From the NCBI GenBank assembly GCA_038133845.1, contig JAYPUA010000017.1, forward strand, positions 1 through 58,306: 58,306 bases of DNA. The letters run 5' to 3'. Below the pieces are notes generated by a model. It was not told the origin of the DNA. It did not search any database and was given only the letters and a program-made list of their open reading frames with translations. Shown in pieces: positions 9,075 through 17,912 of this stretch. The position numbers and the translations under genes were made by a program. Source of the stretch: JAYPUA01 sp038133845 (GTDB lineage: Bacteria; SAR324; NAC60-12). Positions within the stretch are counted from its first letter, which is position 1; each line of letters opens with the position of its first letter.

Positions 9075-9495
9075 CAGGTACTCTATGAACTGAAATCGGC
9101 GGGAGCCGTCTTGGGAACCTCGTCCTCTGCAACCCGAGGACCAGCAATTTCCAACCGAAGGATAACATACTGAAAACCCAAAAAAACACAAAACTTCTCC
9201 CAGCAAGTTGCTCCCAGAGCGGAAGGGTACTGCTGCTCAATTCATAGCCATTCCAAAGAAAACCGCTGAAATCTTGAGCATTTTTATTCCAAAGCCTCTG
9301 CGGGATCGCTTCGAGGAATTGAAGAAAACCTGAAACTGAGATCTCGCCCATGCCCGGAGATTCCCGGGTTTCTGAACCGCCGCCGCCAGGCCTTGGGACA
9401 GAGCGCCCCGTGGAGTTCGTTGTAGTTTGAAGGGGATTGTGGCAACGTGTTTCCGTGCAACGACGCGGCAACGGAACTCCCTCGCTCTCGCCCAA
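9075..9495. other. Intergenic region between divergent genes (421 bp)
   Basis: Separates the minus-strand oxygenase-BMP-urease run from the plus-strand RHH-type gene. The part nearest the oxygenase (about 9165-9200) is A-rich and is a plausible minus-strand promoter area, but I cannot pick convincing -35/-10 boxes. No good sigma-54 promoter match was found. Short open frames on both strands lack family resemblance and start signals. Confidence 0.5.
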
Positions 9496-9825
9496 ATGTC
9501 TTCCGCAAAGAACGACTCCAACAAACCCTCTCCGCTGACCGGAGCCGAGCGTCAGCAACGCTACCGGCAGCGCCAGCAGCGCGCCGAGCTTAAGCGTCTG
9601 GAGCTGATCCTCCCGGAAGCCTCCATCGAGCAACTTGATGCCCTGTGCAAGCTCTCCGGAGTGGACCGAAACACGCTGGTCAAGGCCTGGGTCGGACAGG
9701 CAACCCGCCAGGTGCAGAAGCGCACCAAGAAGTTGGAGAGGGGCGAGCTGTCTCCGGAGAAGAGCAAGTCCCCCAAGGAGCGCAAGGAGAAGTCTGGTCG
9801 CAAGTCCGGGAAGAAGGGCGAATGA
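9496..9825 (+). CDS. Small RepB/CopB-like ribbon-helix-helix protein with basic tail
   Basis: 109 aa from the ATG at 9496. Residues about 14-70 resemble the short DNA-binding regulators of the RepB/CopB kind: TGAERQQRYRQRQQR, then a beta-strand-like LKRLELILPEA and two helices (LDALCKL, NTLVKAWVG). The last 40 residues are Lys/Ser/Glu-rich and probably disordered. The stop overlaps the next start (ATGA). I have no target for it, and the RHH fold is a judgement from the pattern rather than a search. Confidence 0.65.
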   Translation: MSSAKNDSNKPSPLTGAERQQRYRQRQQRAELKRLELILPEASIEQLDALCKLSGVDRNTLVKAWVGQATRQVQKRTKKLERGELSPEKSKSPKERKEKSGRKSGKKGE

Positions 9826-10217
9826 GCGTGCTGCTCTATGATGGCGAGTGCGCGCTCTGCAGCCACTCGGTACAGTTTGTCCTTGAGCACGACGCCTCCG
9901 GCTGCTTCCGCTTTGCCTCGCTGCAGGGGGCAACTGGGCGGACCTTGCTCCAGCAGCACGGGCTCCCGGAGACCTCCTGGAGTAGCGTGGTGCTCATTGA
10001 CGACTCCGGAGAGGTCTTTCTCCGGAGCGAGGCCGCGTTGCGGGTGGCGCGGTGCCTCCCGGCTCCGTGGTGCTGGCTGTTTGGGCTGCGCTGGATCCCG
10101 CTCCCCCTCCGGGATGCCGTCTATGATTGGGTGGCTCGGCATCGCTTTCGCTGGTTCGGACGACACTCCAGTTGCTGGATGCCTCGTCCGGAATGGCGCG
10201 AGCGCTTTCTGGAGTGA
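9822..10217 (+). CDS. DCC-family thiol-disulfide oxidoreductase-like protein (DUF393)
   Basis: 131 aa. Begins with the family signature LLYDGECALCSHSVQF, in which the two Cys of the CxxC form a putative redox pair (C-A-L-C); the following FRFASLQG is also typical. A thioredoxin-like fold is assumed for this family, and real substrates are mostly unknown. The start overlaps the preceding gene by 4 bp, and the acyl-CoA ligase follows 32 bp later, so the three genes look co-transcribed. Confidence 0.85.
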   Translation: MSVLLYDGECALCSHSVQFVLEHDASGCFRFASLQGATGRTLLQQHGLPETSWSSVVLIDDSGEVFLRSEAALRVARCLPAPWCWLFGLRWIPLPLRDAVYDWVARHRFRWFGRHSSCWMPRPEWRERFLE

Positions 10218-10249
10218 ACTGTGCTGCCCACCCGCATGAGAGGAAAAGC

Positions 10250-11881
10250 ATGACCATCTTTGATCAAGACCTGCCCAAACGTCTGGCAAACTCCCAGCCG
10301 CTCACGCCCTTGGATTTTCTGGAGCGCGCCGCCTGGATTCATCGGAGCAAACCTGCCGTGTGGCATGGTGAGCAGTCCTGGACCTATCCGCAGCTTTACG
10401 CGCGCTGCCGACGCCTGGCCTCGGCCTTGAGAGAGCGTGGAATCGGACGTGGAGACACGGTGTCGGTGATGGCTCCAAACATTCCTCCACTCTTGGAGGC
10501 GCACTTTGGAGTGCCGATGTGTGGCGCGGTGCTCAACGCCTTGAACATTCGCCTGGACGCCCGAACAATCGCCCGCATCTGGGAGCACGGAGAGGCGAAG
10601 GTGCTGATCACGGACCGTGAGTGCTCACCGGTCATTCAGGAAGCGCTGGAATTGTGTTCCCGCAAGCTGCTCATCATCGACATTGATGACCCGGAAGGGG
10701 CTGGAGGTGATTTGCTGGGGGAATTGGACTATGAGGCCTTCCTGCAGACCGGAGACCCGGAGTTTGACTGGGAGCGCCCGAAAGACGAGTGGCAGGCGAT
10801 CTCGCTCAACTACACCTCCGGGACTACCGGGAATCCCAAGGGCGTGGTCTATCACCACCGCGGTGCGTACCTGGCAGGGCTGTGCAATCCGATGATGCTG
10901 GGGATGGTTCCGGACTCGACCTACCTCTGGACGTTGCCCATGTTTCACTGCAACGGCTGGTGCTTCAACTGGGGCGTGACCGCGGTCGGAGGAACCCACG
11001 TGTGCCTGCGCAAGTTCGACCCCACTGCCGTCTTTGAGAGGATTCAGCGACATCAGGTCACCCACATGTGCGGTGCACCGATCATCCTGAATGCGCTGGC
11101 CAACGCTCCAGAGGCCGAGACCTTGCGCTTCGAGAACTCGGTGCTTGTGGCGACTGGAGGCGCCGCTCCTCCGAGCCGCGTGATCGCTGCGATGGAGCCC
11201 ATGAACTTCCGTGTCGTTCACCTGTACGGACTCACGGAGTCCTACGGTCCGGCGACGATCTGCGAGTGGCAGCACGAGTGGGATGATCTGGATCTGGAAG
11301 GCCGAGCCCGCAAAACCGCTCGGCAGGGGGTGAACTACCCGAGCCTGGGCCTGGCGACGGTTCGGGATCCGCAGACGCTGCAGCCCGTGCCGCATGACGG
11401 CGAAACGCTCGGCGAGATCATGCTCCGGGGACACACCGTGATGAAGGGATACCTGAAGAATCCGGAGGCCTCGGAGGATGCTCTGGGATGTGACTGGTAT
11501 CGGACCGGAGACCTCGCGGTGATGCATCCGGACGGCTACCTCGAGGTCAAGGACCGCTCCAAGGACGTCATCATTTCCGGAGGCGAGAACATCTCCAGCC
11601 TGGAGGTTGAGGAGGCACTTTACCGGCACCCTGCCGTGCTAGAGGCCGCGGTGGTGGCGCGTCCGGACGAAAAATGGGGCGAGACGCCCTGCGCCTTCGT
11701 GACGCTCAAGTCCGGGAGGTCGGCAACGGAGGCCGAGGTGATCGAGTTCTGCCGCGACGAACTGGCACACTTCAAGTGCCCCAGGACCGTCATCTTTACC
11801 GAACTGCCCAAGACCTCCACCGGGAAGATCCAGAAGCACGTGCTCCGAGATCAGGCCAATCAGCTTTCTCTGGACGCCTGA
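10250..11881 (+). CDS. AMP-forming acyl-CoA synthetase (AlkK/DmdB-like)
   Basis: 543 aa from the ATG at 10250, with AGAGGA about 7 bp upstream. Adenylate-forming ligase: ATP-binding loop YTSGTTGNPKGV, GLTESYG, YRTGDLAVMHPDGYLEVKDR, and the C-terminal catalytic Lys in STGKIQKHVLR. The N-terminal PLTPLDFLERAA and overall length fit the medium-chain acyl-CoA ligase group that includes AlkK and the methylmercaptopropionate ligase DmdB. Substrate cannot be decided from sequence alone; fatty acids or MMPA are both possible in a marine organism. Confidence 0.9.
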   Translation: MTIFDQDLPKRLANSQPLTPLDFLERAAWIHRSKPAVWHGEQSWTYPQLYARCRRLASALRERGIGRGDTVSVMAPNIPPLLEAHFGVPMCGAVLNALNIRLDARTIARIWEHGEAKVLITDRECSPVIQEALELCSRKLLIIDIDDPEGAGGDLLGELDYEAFLQTGDPEFDWERPKDEWQAISLNYTSGTTGNPKGVVYHHRGAYLAGLCNPMMLGMVPDSTYLWTLPMFHCNGWCFNWGVTAVGGTHVCLRKFDPTAVFERIQRHQVTHMCGAPIILNALANAPEAETLRFENSVLVATGGAAPPSRVIAAMEPMNFRVVHLYGLTESYGPATICEWQHEWDDLDLEGRARKTARQGVNYPSLGLATVRDPQTLQPVPHDGETLGEIMLRGHTVMKGYLKNPEASEDALGCDWYRTGDLAVMHPDGYLEVKDRSKDVIISGGENISSLEVEEALYRHPAVLEAAVVARPDEKWGETPCAFVTLKSGRSATEAEVIEFCRDELAHFKCPRTVIFTELPKTSTGKIQKHVLRDQANQLSLDA

Positions 11882-11927
11882 CCTCCTCCAAGAGACCCTG
11901 TGGGCGTGTTTTGAGCGGCTGTGTGGC

Positions 11928-13412
11928 TCAGACCCGGATCTTGCGGACCGGGATCTGGTACTTTTCAATGCGGTAACGCAGTTGACGCAGGGAGATTCCC
12001 AGCCGCTGGGCCGCATGACGCTGGATGCCCCGGCACTCCTGGAGCGCTTTGCGAATCGCCTGGATCTCCTCCTCCGGGACATTGACCGCCTCTGCCGCTG
12101 AGGACTCTTTGGGCGTGGTGCGAGCAGGCATTCGGAGCTGAGGTGTCATCATCTGCTGAAGCGCCAGTCGATCCCTTTCTGCCATCAGGAAAGCCGAGTG
12201 GATCGCGTTCTGCAACTCCCGGACGTTTCCCGGCCAGTCGTGCTCCGTCAAGAGGGCGAGGTCCTCCTCAGAGTACCAAACCTGCTTTCCATACTCCTGG
12301 TTCAACGCATCCACAAAGCTGCGCACCAAAAACGGGATGTCATCCTTGCGGTCCCGGAGCGGAGGAAGCTCCAGCGGGATCACATTGATCCGGTAGAACA
12401 GATCCTCGCGGAACCGGCCCTCATGGATTGCATCTTCCAGTGGCGCGTTGGTCGCACAGACCACCCGAACATCCACCGAGACCGGAGTCTCCCCACCGAG
12501 CCGCTCAAAGCTCCCCTCCTGAAGAACCCGGAGCAGCTTGGCCTGGAACTCGAGAGACGTGTTGCCGATCTCGTCCAGAAATAACGTCCCACCATCTGCC
12601 AACTCGAACCATCCACGCCGTCGAGACATGGCGCTGGTGAAGGCTCCGCGTTCATGCCCAAACAGTTCGCTCTCCAGCAGCGTGTTGCTCAAGGCTCCGC
12701 AGTTCACCGCCTTGAACGGTGCGTTCCGCCTGAGGCTGTGGTGATGAATGGCCCGGGCAAACACCTCTTTCCCAGTGCCACTCTCTCCACGGAGCAGAAC
12801 CGTCGCTCGACTGGGAGCAACCCTCCGGACCACCTCGGCGAGCCGGAGCATCTGGCTATTTGCAGAGATGACCTCCTGCAGCACCTCGGGGACCGGGTTT
12901 TCCCGAAGCTCTCGAATGGGACTGCCCTTGAGCCCGTGAGCCTTGAGCGACAGAGCGATGAGGTGAGAGATCGTTCGAAGCGTCTGGATACGCGCAGCAG
13001 GGGCTTCGGGAGAGAGCCAGCCGCAAAGCATCCCCTGCAGCAACTCGTCGCTACTTCCCCGGAGAGGAAAGGAAAAGAAAGTACCGGTCTCTCCCGGCCC
13101 TTGAAGCTCCATGGGGAAAAAGCGAGCCTCGCTCTCCTGCGAAGAGAGAAACAGTTCATGGTGCAGAGCCTCCAAAACCTCCAGACGCCTTTGGGCCAGT
13201 GTCCGGTTGTACTGCGTCTTCTCCTCCTCGGTCAATGCCGGAGCCAACTCGAGAAAGTAACGATGCGTCACCGAGTCGCTCAAGAACAACAAGGGACGCA
13301 GAACCCACTCTTCCTCTTGCAGCAGACACAGCAGTGTGTTCAAGCTGCGGGTCAGGTTGGGAGAGTTGAGCAGCAGGCGGCTTGCTCGCTCCAACAGGTC
13401 AAGAGGCTGCAC
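11928..13412 (-). CDS. Sigma-54-dependent transcriptional activator (GAF-like/AAA+/Fis)
   Basis: 494 aa, GTG start at 13412 with GAGGA upstream. Residues 1-170 form a GAF-like sensory region; AAA+ domain about 185-410 with Walker A GESGTGKE near 208 and Walker B TLFLDEIGN near 278; Fis-type helix-turn-helix at the C-terminus (QRHAAQRLGISLRQLRYRIEKY). The sigma-54 contact loop reads GAFTSA, not the usual GAFTGA, which may alter contact with sigma-54. It is transcribed alone; no adjacent target operon is evident. Confidence 0.92.
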   Translation of the reverse strand: MQPLDLLERASRLLLNSPNLTRSLNTLLCLLQEEEWVLRPLLFLSDSVTHRYFLELAPALTEEEKTQYNRTLAQRRLEVLEALHHELFLSSQESEARFFPMELQGPGETGTFFSFPLRGSSDELLQGMLCGWLSPEAPAARIQTLRTISHLIALSLKAHGLKGSPIRELRENPVPEVLQEVISANSQMLRLAEVVRRVAPSRATVLLRGESGTGKEVFARAIHHHSLRRNAPFKAVNCGALSNTLLESELFGHERGAFTSAMSRRRGWFELADGGTLFLDEIGNTSLEFQAKLLRVLQEGSFERLGGETPVSVDVRVVCATNAPLEDAIHEGRFREDLFYRINVIPLELPPLRDRKDDIPFLVRSFVDALNQEYGKQVWYSEEDLALLTEHDWPGNVRELQNAIHSAFLMAERDRLALQQMMTPQLRMPARTTPKESSAAEAVNVPEEEIQAIRKALQECRGIQRHAAQRLGISLRQLRYRIEKYQIPVRKIRV

Positions 13413-13760
13413 GGAAAGTCCTCAGGGGCGTTGACAAAATCCCCCAAACATCTCCAAAAAGCAGACCAATTTTTAAGCAAATAAAATCAGTATGTTAAAT
13501 AATTTTCTGGAGCGAAAATGCATAATTATTCAGCAAGCTGTCCAAGAATGAGGCAATTGGAGAGCAAGAAAAACGACAGCTTGAATGGCCAGAAAAGAGG
13601 GGGCATTTTCTTCTGTTGGGACGGAGGATGCTCACGCAAAATTCCCGGGTTCCGCATTGACAACGTGACCCGTGGTCCACGATTTGCTGAAGGTCTTCTG
13701 GAGGCGATATCGCTTCAGCTTCATACACAACGCATTCATTTATCAAGGAGAACCGACCCT
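13413..13760. other. Divergent intergenic region (348 bp) with AT-rich island
   Basis: Lies between the sigma-54 activator (minus) and the small SutA-like gene (plus). It has a marked A/T-rich stretch at about 13468-13530. A TTGACA at 13657-13662 could be a -35 box for the plus-strand small gene, but the matching -10 region (about 13680) is poor. The frame of the small gene is open through much of this region, but the sequence looks non-coding. Confidence 0.4.
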
Positions 13761-13937
13761 ATGTCCGTAGAGATCACTCAAGATGAGATCAGCAAGGCAA
13801 TGGCGCAATTTCTGGAAGGTGGCGGAAAGATCAATCGGATCGAACACGTCGCAGGAGAACCCGTCATGGGGCTGGACTACCTGATCCCCGATGAAATCAT
13901 GGAGATGGTAGACACTCAGGACTCAGACCTGTACTGA
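13761..13937 (+). CDS. Small SutA C-terminus-like protein (first copy)
   Basis: 58 aa, ATG at 13761 preceded by AAGGAG about 10 bp upstream, a strong start. The centre, DEISKAMAQFLEGGGKINRIE, closely follows the conserved C-terminal segment of SutA (AMEEFLSRGGKVQEIE), the small Pseudomonas protein that binds RNA polymerase during slow growth. The acidic N-terminal half of SutA is absent; instead there is a short acidic C-terminal tail. Residues around G-G-G-K and the preceding F-L are the best match. A role in modulating RNA polymerase is inference. A second member lies at 36840-37049. Confidence 0.75.
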   Translation: MSVEITQDEISKAMAQFLEGGGKINRIEHVAGEPVMGLDYLIPDEIMEMVDTQDSDLY

Positions 13938-14057
13938 GCCTTTCGCTTCATCCGGAGTCTGGTTCTCTACGACAGGCTCCGGAACCTCACGTCCTGCGGT
14001 TCACTGTTCTGCCGCATTTCTCTTTCCTCTCTTCAGCCCAAATCCAACTGCTCCTTC

Positions 14058-14081
14058 AGAAGAGGCGCCTGTCTTCTTTTT
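14058..14081 (+). terminator. Possible intrinsic terminator after the small SutA-like gene
   Basis: Six-base inverted repeat AGAAGA/TCTTCT with an 8-nt loop, running into five T. It sits 120 bp after the stop and just before the end of the convergent SorC gene. The stem is short, so this is a moderate call. Confidence 0.45.
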
Positions 14082-14099
14082 GGGGGGAGCTCGCGGAGT

Positions 14100-15077
14100 T
14101 TAGCCTTCAGGGTGCCAGGCTGAGGTCTGGTGTTCCAGCAGGTAGCGCGCGGTGTGCTCATCGGTCACCAATCCATTGATCCAGCCCCCACGAATCGCAC
14201 AGTGGATGACGTGATGCTTCGCTGATCCTCCGGAGATCCCAATCACGATGCGTTGAAGGGGGCGCTGCAGCAACACCCCGGCCGAGCGCTGATTGAAGTC
14301 CAGGTCCAGCAACTGTCCGGACTCATCGTAAATGTGCCCAAGCAATTCTCCCGCAGCGCCCAGCTCCAAGGCCTGCCGCATTTCCGCTTCGCTGATGAAG
14401 CCATCGACATACAGCGGAGACTGCAGGGAGAGTCCAGCCATGCTGATGAACGAGACATCAGCCTGTTCGGAGATGCGGATTACGTTGCGGTAGATCGACT
14501 GCTGCCGCAGCGTCTCCAGCTCCTCCATGCTGCTGGCGACCACAGGAGCGGGGAGGAAGTAGCGCTCGGCGCCGATCTTGTCTGCCAGCGACATGACGGA
14601 GTCAAACGGGCTGGCCGAGCCATCCTGCTTCAGGTTGCCCACGAGGGAGACCACCTTGTGGTGCCCGCACTCCATCGACCCCATGTGCTGGACGCAGGAC
14701 TTGATCGTCCTGCCTGTTCCCAGCGCAACCGTGATCGGCTCCGGGGAACGCAGGAACTCCTCCATCACGGATGCTCCCAAAACCGAGAGCCCGGGGAGCA
14801 CCTGATCAGAGTCGTCCACAGGTGCGGGGCAGATCCGGCAAAAGCGCAGACCAAAGCGCTCCATCAGTCGCTTCTCCAGCTCCAGGTACTCCACCAGTTG
14901 ATGGTCCAGCCGGATCTTGACGATCCCCTCGCTGGTCGCCTGTGCCAGCATCCGCTGAACCATTGGGCGCGAGAGGTTGAGCTGCTTGGAGATCTCTTCC
15001 TGAGTGAACCCGAAGGTATAGTACAGCCAGGCAATCCGGACGATCAGGTCCGAGCGGTGTAGCTCACGTAGTTTCAT
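14100..15077 (-). CDS. SorC-family sugar-responsive transcriptional regulator
   Basis: 325 aa. N-terminal helix-turn-helix (FTQEEISKQLNLSRPMVQRMLAQA, residues about 24-47, shown here shortened in meaning to its core QEEISKQLNLSRPMVQRML) followed by the sugar-phosphate-binding SorC/DeoR-type domain, with VALGTGRT and VIGISGGSAKHHVI as typical effector-site segments. Such proteins usually control the operon they lie in, responding to a phosphorylated sugar. Its start overlaps the xylulokinase stop by 4 bp (ATGA), so it is the last gene of that operon and probably autoregulatory. Confidence 0.9.
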   Translation of the reverse strand: MKLRELHRSDLIVRIAWLYYTFGFTQEEISKQLNLSRPMVQRMLAQATSEGIVKIRLDHQLVEYLELEKRLMERFGLRFCRICPAPVDDSDQVLPGLSVLGASVMEEFLRSPEPITVALGTGRTIKSCVQHMGSMECGHHKVVSLVGNLKQDGSASPFDSVMSLADKIGAERYFLPAPVVASSMEELETLRQQSIYRNVIRISEQADVSFISMAGLSLQSPLYVDGFISEAEMRQALELGAAGELLGHIYDESGQLLDLDFNQRSAGVLLQRPLQRIVIGISGGSAKHHVIHCAIRGGWINGLVTDEHTARYLLEHQTSAWHPEG

Positions 15078-16567
15078 GGCACTTCATGGAGGGTGTCCAG
15101 CACGCCGTAGAGCGCTTGACTCGATTGATAGAGTTGCTCAAAGACTCGATAGGACCGCTCGTAGAAGGCGACCAACTCCGGGTCCGGGAAGTATTCGCTC
15201 TGAATGCGGACCATCTGGTCCACTCCGGCAGTTGGCTTCGAGAAGCATCCCACTCCAGTTCCCGCCAGAATGGCTGCCCCGAGCAGCCCGCTCTCGGTGT
15301 TCTCCGGGACCCGGAGTGGCAACTGGTAAACCGAGGCCTTCATGTTCAGCCACACGTCGCTCCGGGCTCCACCGCCGCTGGCGATGAGTTGGGGCGAGAC
15401 GTCATCGAGCGCCTCAAGGCTCCTGCGGGCGGCAAACGCGACTCCTTCCATCACGGAGCGGTAGCAGTGCTGCCTCGAGTGCGCCGCGGTGATTCCGAAA
15501 AACTGTGCCCGGGAGTTGACCACACCGCCCAGACGCTCTCCATTGAGGTAGGGGAGGAAGAGCAGCCCGCCACATCCGGGCTCAATCGAGGCAGCCATGG
15601 TGTCGATGTCCGCAAACCGGGAAGCGTCTCCCAGGACGTTGCGTGCCCAGCGGATGCTTTCTCCGCCCGCATCAATCACGGCAAACTGAATCCAGCCCCC
15701 CAGCGCGCTCCGGATGTGGCCTACCCGGGAATTGAACGAGGGCGCCTCCACCAGCGTCGCCAGCAGAGTTGAGGTCCCGGTGATCTCTGCGCTCTCTCCC
15801 GGAGAGCAGACTCCGGAGCCAAGCAGTGATGCGGGGAAGTCTCCACATCCGGCGACCACCGGAAGTCCCGAGGGAAGCCCGAGCTCCCGGGCCATGTCTT
15901 CACGCAGGCCTCCCAGGACGTGCTCCGGATTTCGGATCTCCGGCAGTTGCTCGGAGTGCACACCGAACTCTTGGACCACTTCCTCATCATAGCTCCCGGA
16001 GCGCACACTGCAGAAGAAGCTTCCGGAGGCCTCGGTAAAGTCCGTGGCCGCGACTCCGGTGAGGCGGTAGTTGATGAAGTCCTTGGGGGTTAAAAACTTC
16101 CAGGTTTTCTGGAAGACGGAAGGCTGGTATTGACGCATCCAGGCCAGCTTGAACGCGCTCCAGGAGCAAGCCGCTGGGTTGCCTTGACGACGGCAAATCT
16201 TCCGGGAGCGGGGCTGAGCGAGGAATTTCCGTACCTGAGCGTCCGGACGCTTGTCGTTCCAAAGCTGAACGCGGTCGAGCAGCACCTCTCCACTCGCGCT
16301 CAAGGGAACCGGGCTGTGCATCTGGCCGCAAACGGCGATTCCGGCAAGCTGTGAAGTCTGTATCCCTGGAGCGTCCAGAGCCTCTCGGACGGCTGAACAG
16401 GCCCCTTTCCACCACTCCTCCGGATTCTGCTCACACCAACCGGATTGCGGCGTTTCCGGTGTGTACGAGGCACCTCCCAAAGCCTGCACCTGACCATCGG
16501 CCTGAATGACGGCGGCCCGGGTGCTGCTGGTGCCAACATCGATGCTGAGGAACGTGGGGAGGTTCAT
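15074..16567 (-). CDS. FGGY carbohydrate kinase, xylulokinase-like
   Basis: 497 aa, full length for XylB-type kinases, which phosphorylate a ketose with ATP. Signatures: SIDVGTSSTRAAVI phosphate loop at the N-terminus, GQMHSPVPL (xylulokinase-type GQMHG region, here with Ser), LQLWNDKR-like VQLWNDKRPDAQ, TGTSTLLA, and the C-terminal ASGGGARSDVWLNMKA. Because the GQMHG glycine is replaced, the sugar may not be xylulose. It sits between the PurD-like ATP-grasp gene and the sorC gene in one operon; no isomerase or sugar transporter is in the window. Confidence 0.88.
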   Translation of the reverse strand: MNLPTFLSIDVGTSSTRAAVIQADGQVQALGGASYTPETPQSGWCEQNPEEWWKGACSAVREALDAPGIQTSQLAGIAVCGQMHSPVPLSASGEVLLDRVQLWNDKRPDAQVRKFLAQPRSRKICRRQGNPAACSWSAFKLAWMRQYQPSVFQKTWKFLTPKDFINYRLTGVAATDFTEASGSFFCSVRSGSYDEEVVQEFGVHSEQLPEIRNPEHVLGGLREDMARELGLPSGLPVVAGCGDFPASLLGSGVCSPGESAEITGTSTLLATLVEAPSFNSRVGHIRSALGGWIQFAVIDAGGESIRWARNVLGDASRFADIDTMAASIEPGCGGLLFLPYLNGERLGGVVNSRAQFFGITAAHSRQHCYRSVMEGVAFAARRSLEALDDVSPQLIASGGGARSDVWLNMKASVYQLPLRVPENTESGLLGAAILAGTGVGCFSKPTAGVDQMVRIQSEYFPDPELVAFYERSYRVFEQLYQSSQALYGVLDTLHEVP

Positions 16568-16588
16568 GGCGGGGCTTGTGAGGCGACC

Positions 16589-17857
16589 TCAAAATCCGGT
16601 CCCCGGAGGCCACAGCGAGGCCCCGAGGTCCAGGCGATAGTGGCTCCCGAGGCAGTGAATCTTGCGGATGTCCGAGTAGACCTGCTGGACCGCCTCCTCC
16701 AGCTCCGGAGCACAGGCGTTGACGTCCGCGATCCGGTGTCCCATGGCCAGGTTGTCGTGCGAGACCATGTAGAGCCGGCCGTGCTCCACATCGACCTCGT
16801 TCCACCAGAGGTCACCTTCGACATGGTCCTGAACGTTGACCGGGAGTTTGGGGGCCTGAGGAATCACAAAGGGATAGCCGTATCCAGCGAGCGTCAGGGA
16901 GCACCCGATCCGCCGCTCCGGACGCCAGCGAGGGCGCGGCACCTGGTGCTGAACGACGGCCTGAAGAACCTCCAGCGGGTTCTTGAGCATGCGCATCAGC
17001 AGGGCCCCTGTAGTGACGCCCAGGCGCACGTTGTACTCGATCGCCTGCCAGACACCTCCGCGTTGCATGGCTGTGACCTGCAGGATTCCGTGAAATCCGG
17101 ACTCTTCCAACCAGGGACGCAGCGGGTGAATCAATTGTCCCGCCAATCCATAGCGGTCCTCCGGATCCTGCTCCACAATCCCCGCCATTGGCGCTCCGGC
17201 CACTGGGCCCAGGTTGCCGGTGTAGGCCCGCTTGTACTCCTGGTTGGTGACCAGGCTGACGATCTCTCCGCCACTGACAGCAACGAAGTGTCCGGCCTCA
17301 ATGTCTCCCAGGTACTCTTGCAGGAACACGCCTTCGGCATAATCGATCCGCTCCAGCCAACTGCGGGTGTCTTCTTCCGTCTCACAGACGATCGTGTGGA
17401 TGGGGCTGAAAGGTGAGCAGATCGGATTCTTGATCACGTAAGGTCCGGGGTGCTGCTTCATCCACTCACGCGCCTCCAAACGGTTCTGCAACCGGTAGGA
17501 GCGTGGGACCGGCACGTTGTACTTGCGACAGAGCTGGGCCGCGAAATCCCGGGAGGCCTCGATCTCCAGCGCCTCGCCGGTGGGGCTGAGCAACGGGAAG
17601 CCTCGAGCGATCAACTCCTTGGCCCAAGGCTGCTCACGCCAAGAGATCGCCATTGGGATGATCAGGTCCGGGCGGAAGTCTTCAAGGAGAGGGATTGGGG
17701 TGGGAGCCTCCTTGCGGGTCCAGACGCGTCCCACGCTGGCCGGACCAAAGTGACCGTAGTCTCGATCAAGGTAGCAGGCGACCTCGGCTCCGGCGTCCTG
17801 AAGGGTCTGCATCAGGGCATGAGCAAAGGCTCCCACACCCATGATCATCACGCGCAA
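16589..17857 (-). CDS. Divergent PurD-like ATP-grasp protein
   Basis: 422 aa, TTG start at 17857 with GGAG about 9 bp upstream. The layout is that of phosphoribosylamine-glycine ligase: Rossmann-like N-terminal domain, ATP-grasp (about 105-310), then a small C-terminal domain. Shared segments are NLGPVAGAPMAGIV and the metal-binding IEYNVRLG (PurD: VEFNxRFGDPE). It departs from PurD in key places: the start is GVGAFAHAL, the usual ADGLAAGKGV loop is replaced by VIKNPICSPF, and the GDPE is lost. So it is unlikely to be the purine enzyme. Located 21 bp before the sugar kinase; function unknown. Confidence 0.75.
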   Translation of the reverse strand: MRVMIMGVGAFAHALMQTLQDAGAEVACYLDRDYGHFGPASVGRVWTRKEAPTPIPLLEDFRPDLIIPMAISWREQPWAKELIARGFPLLSPTGEALEIEASRDFAAQLCRKYNVPVPRSYRLQNRLEAREWMKQHPGPYVIKNPICSPFSPIHTIVCETEEDTRSWLERIDYAEGVFLQEYLGDIEAGHFVAVSGGEIVSLVTNQEYKRAYTGNLGPVAGAPMAGIVEQDPEDRYGLAGQLIHPLRPWLEESGFHGILQVTAMQRGGVWQAIEYNVRLGVTTGALLMRMLKNPLEVLQAVVQHQVPRPRWRPERRIGCSLTLAGYGYPFVIPQAPKLPVNVQDHVEGDLWWNEVDVEHGRLYMVSHDNLAMGHRIADVNACAPELEEAVQQVYSDIRKIHCLGSHYRLDLGASLWPPGTGF

Positions 17858-17912
17858 GGGGGTGTGCTCCGGAAAAAGGGGGAAGGGAACGAGGGAGGCT
17901 CGTCCAAGTGGC

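Noticed and set aside
9400..9470. Sigma-54 promoter (TGGCAC-type) near the oxygenase-urease run
   Set aside because: A TGGCA is present at about 9438 on the plus strand, but the GC of the -12 element is not at the right spacing and the orientation does not serve the urease run.
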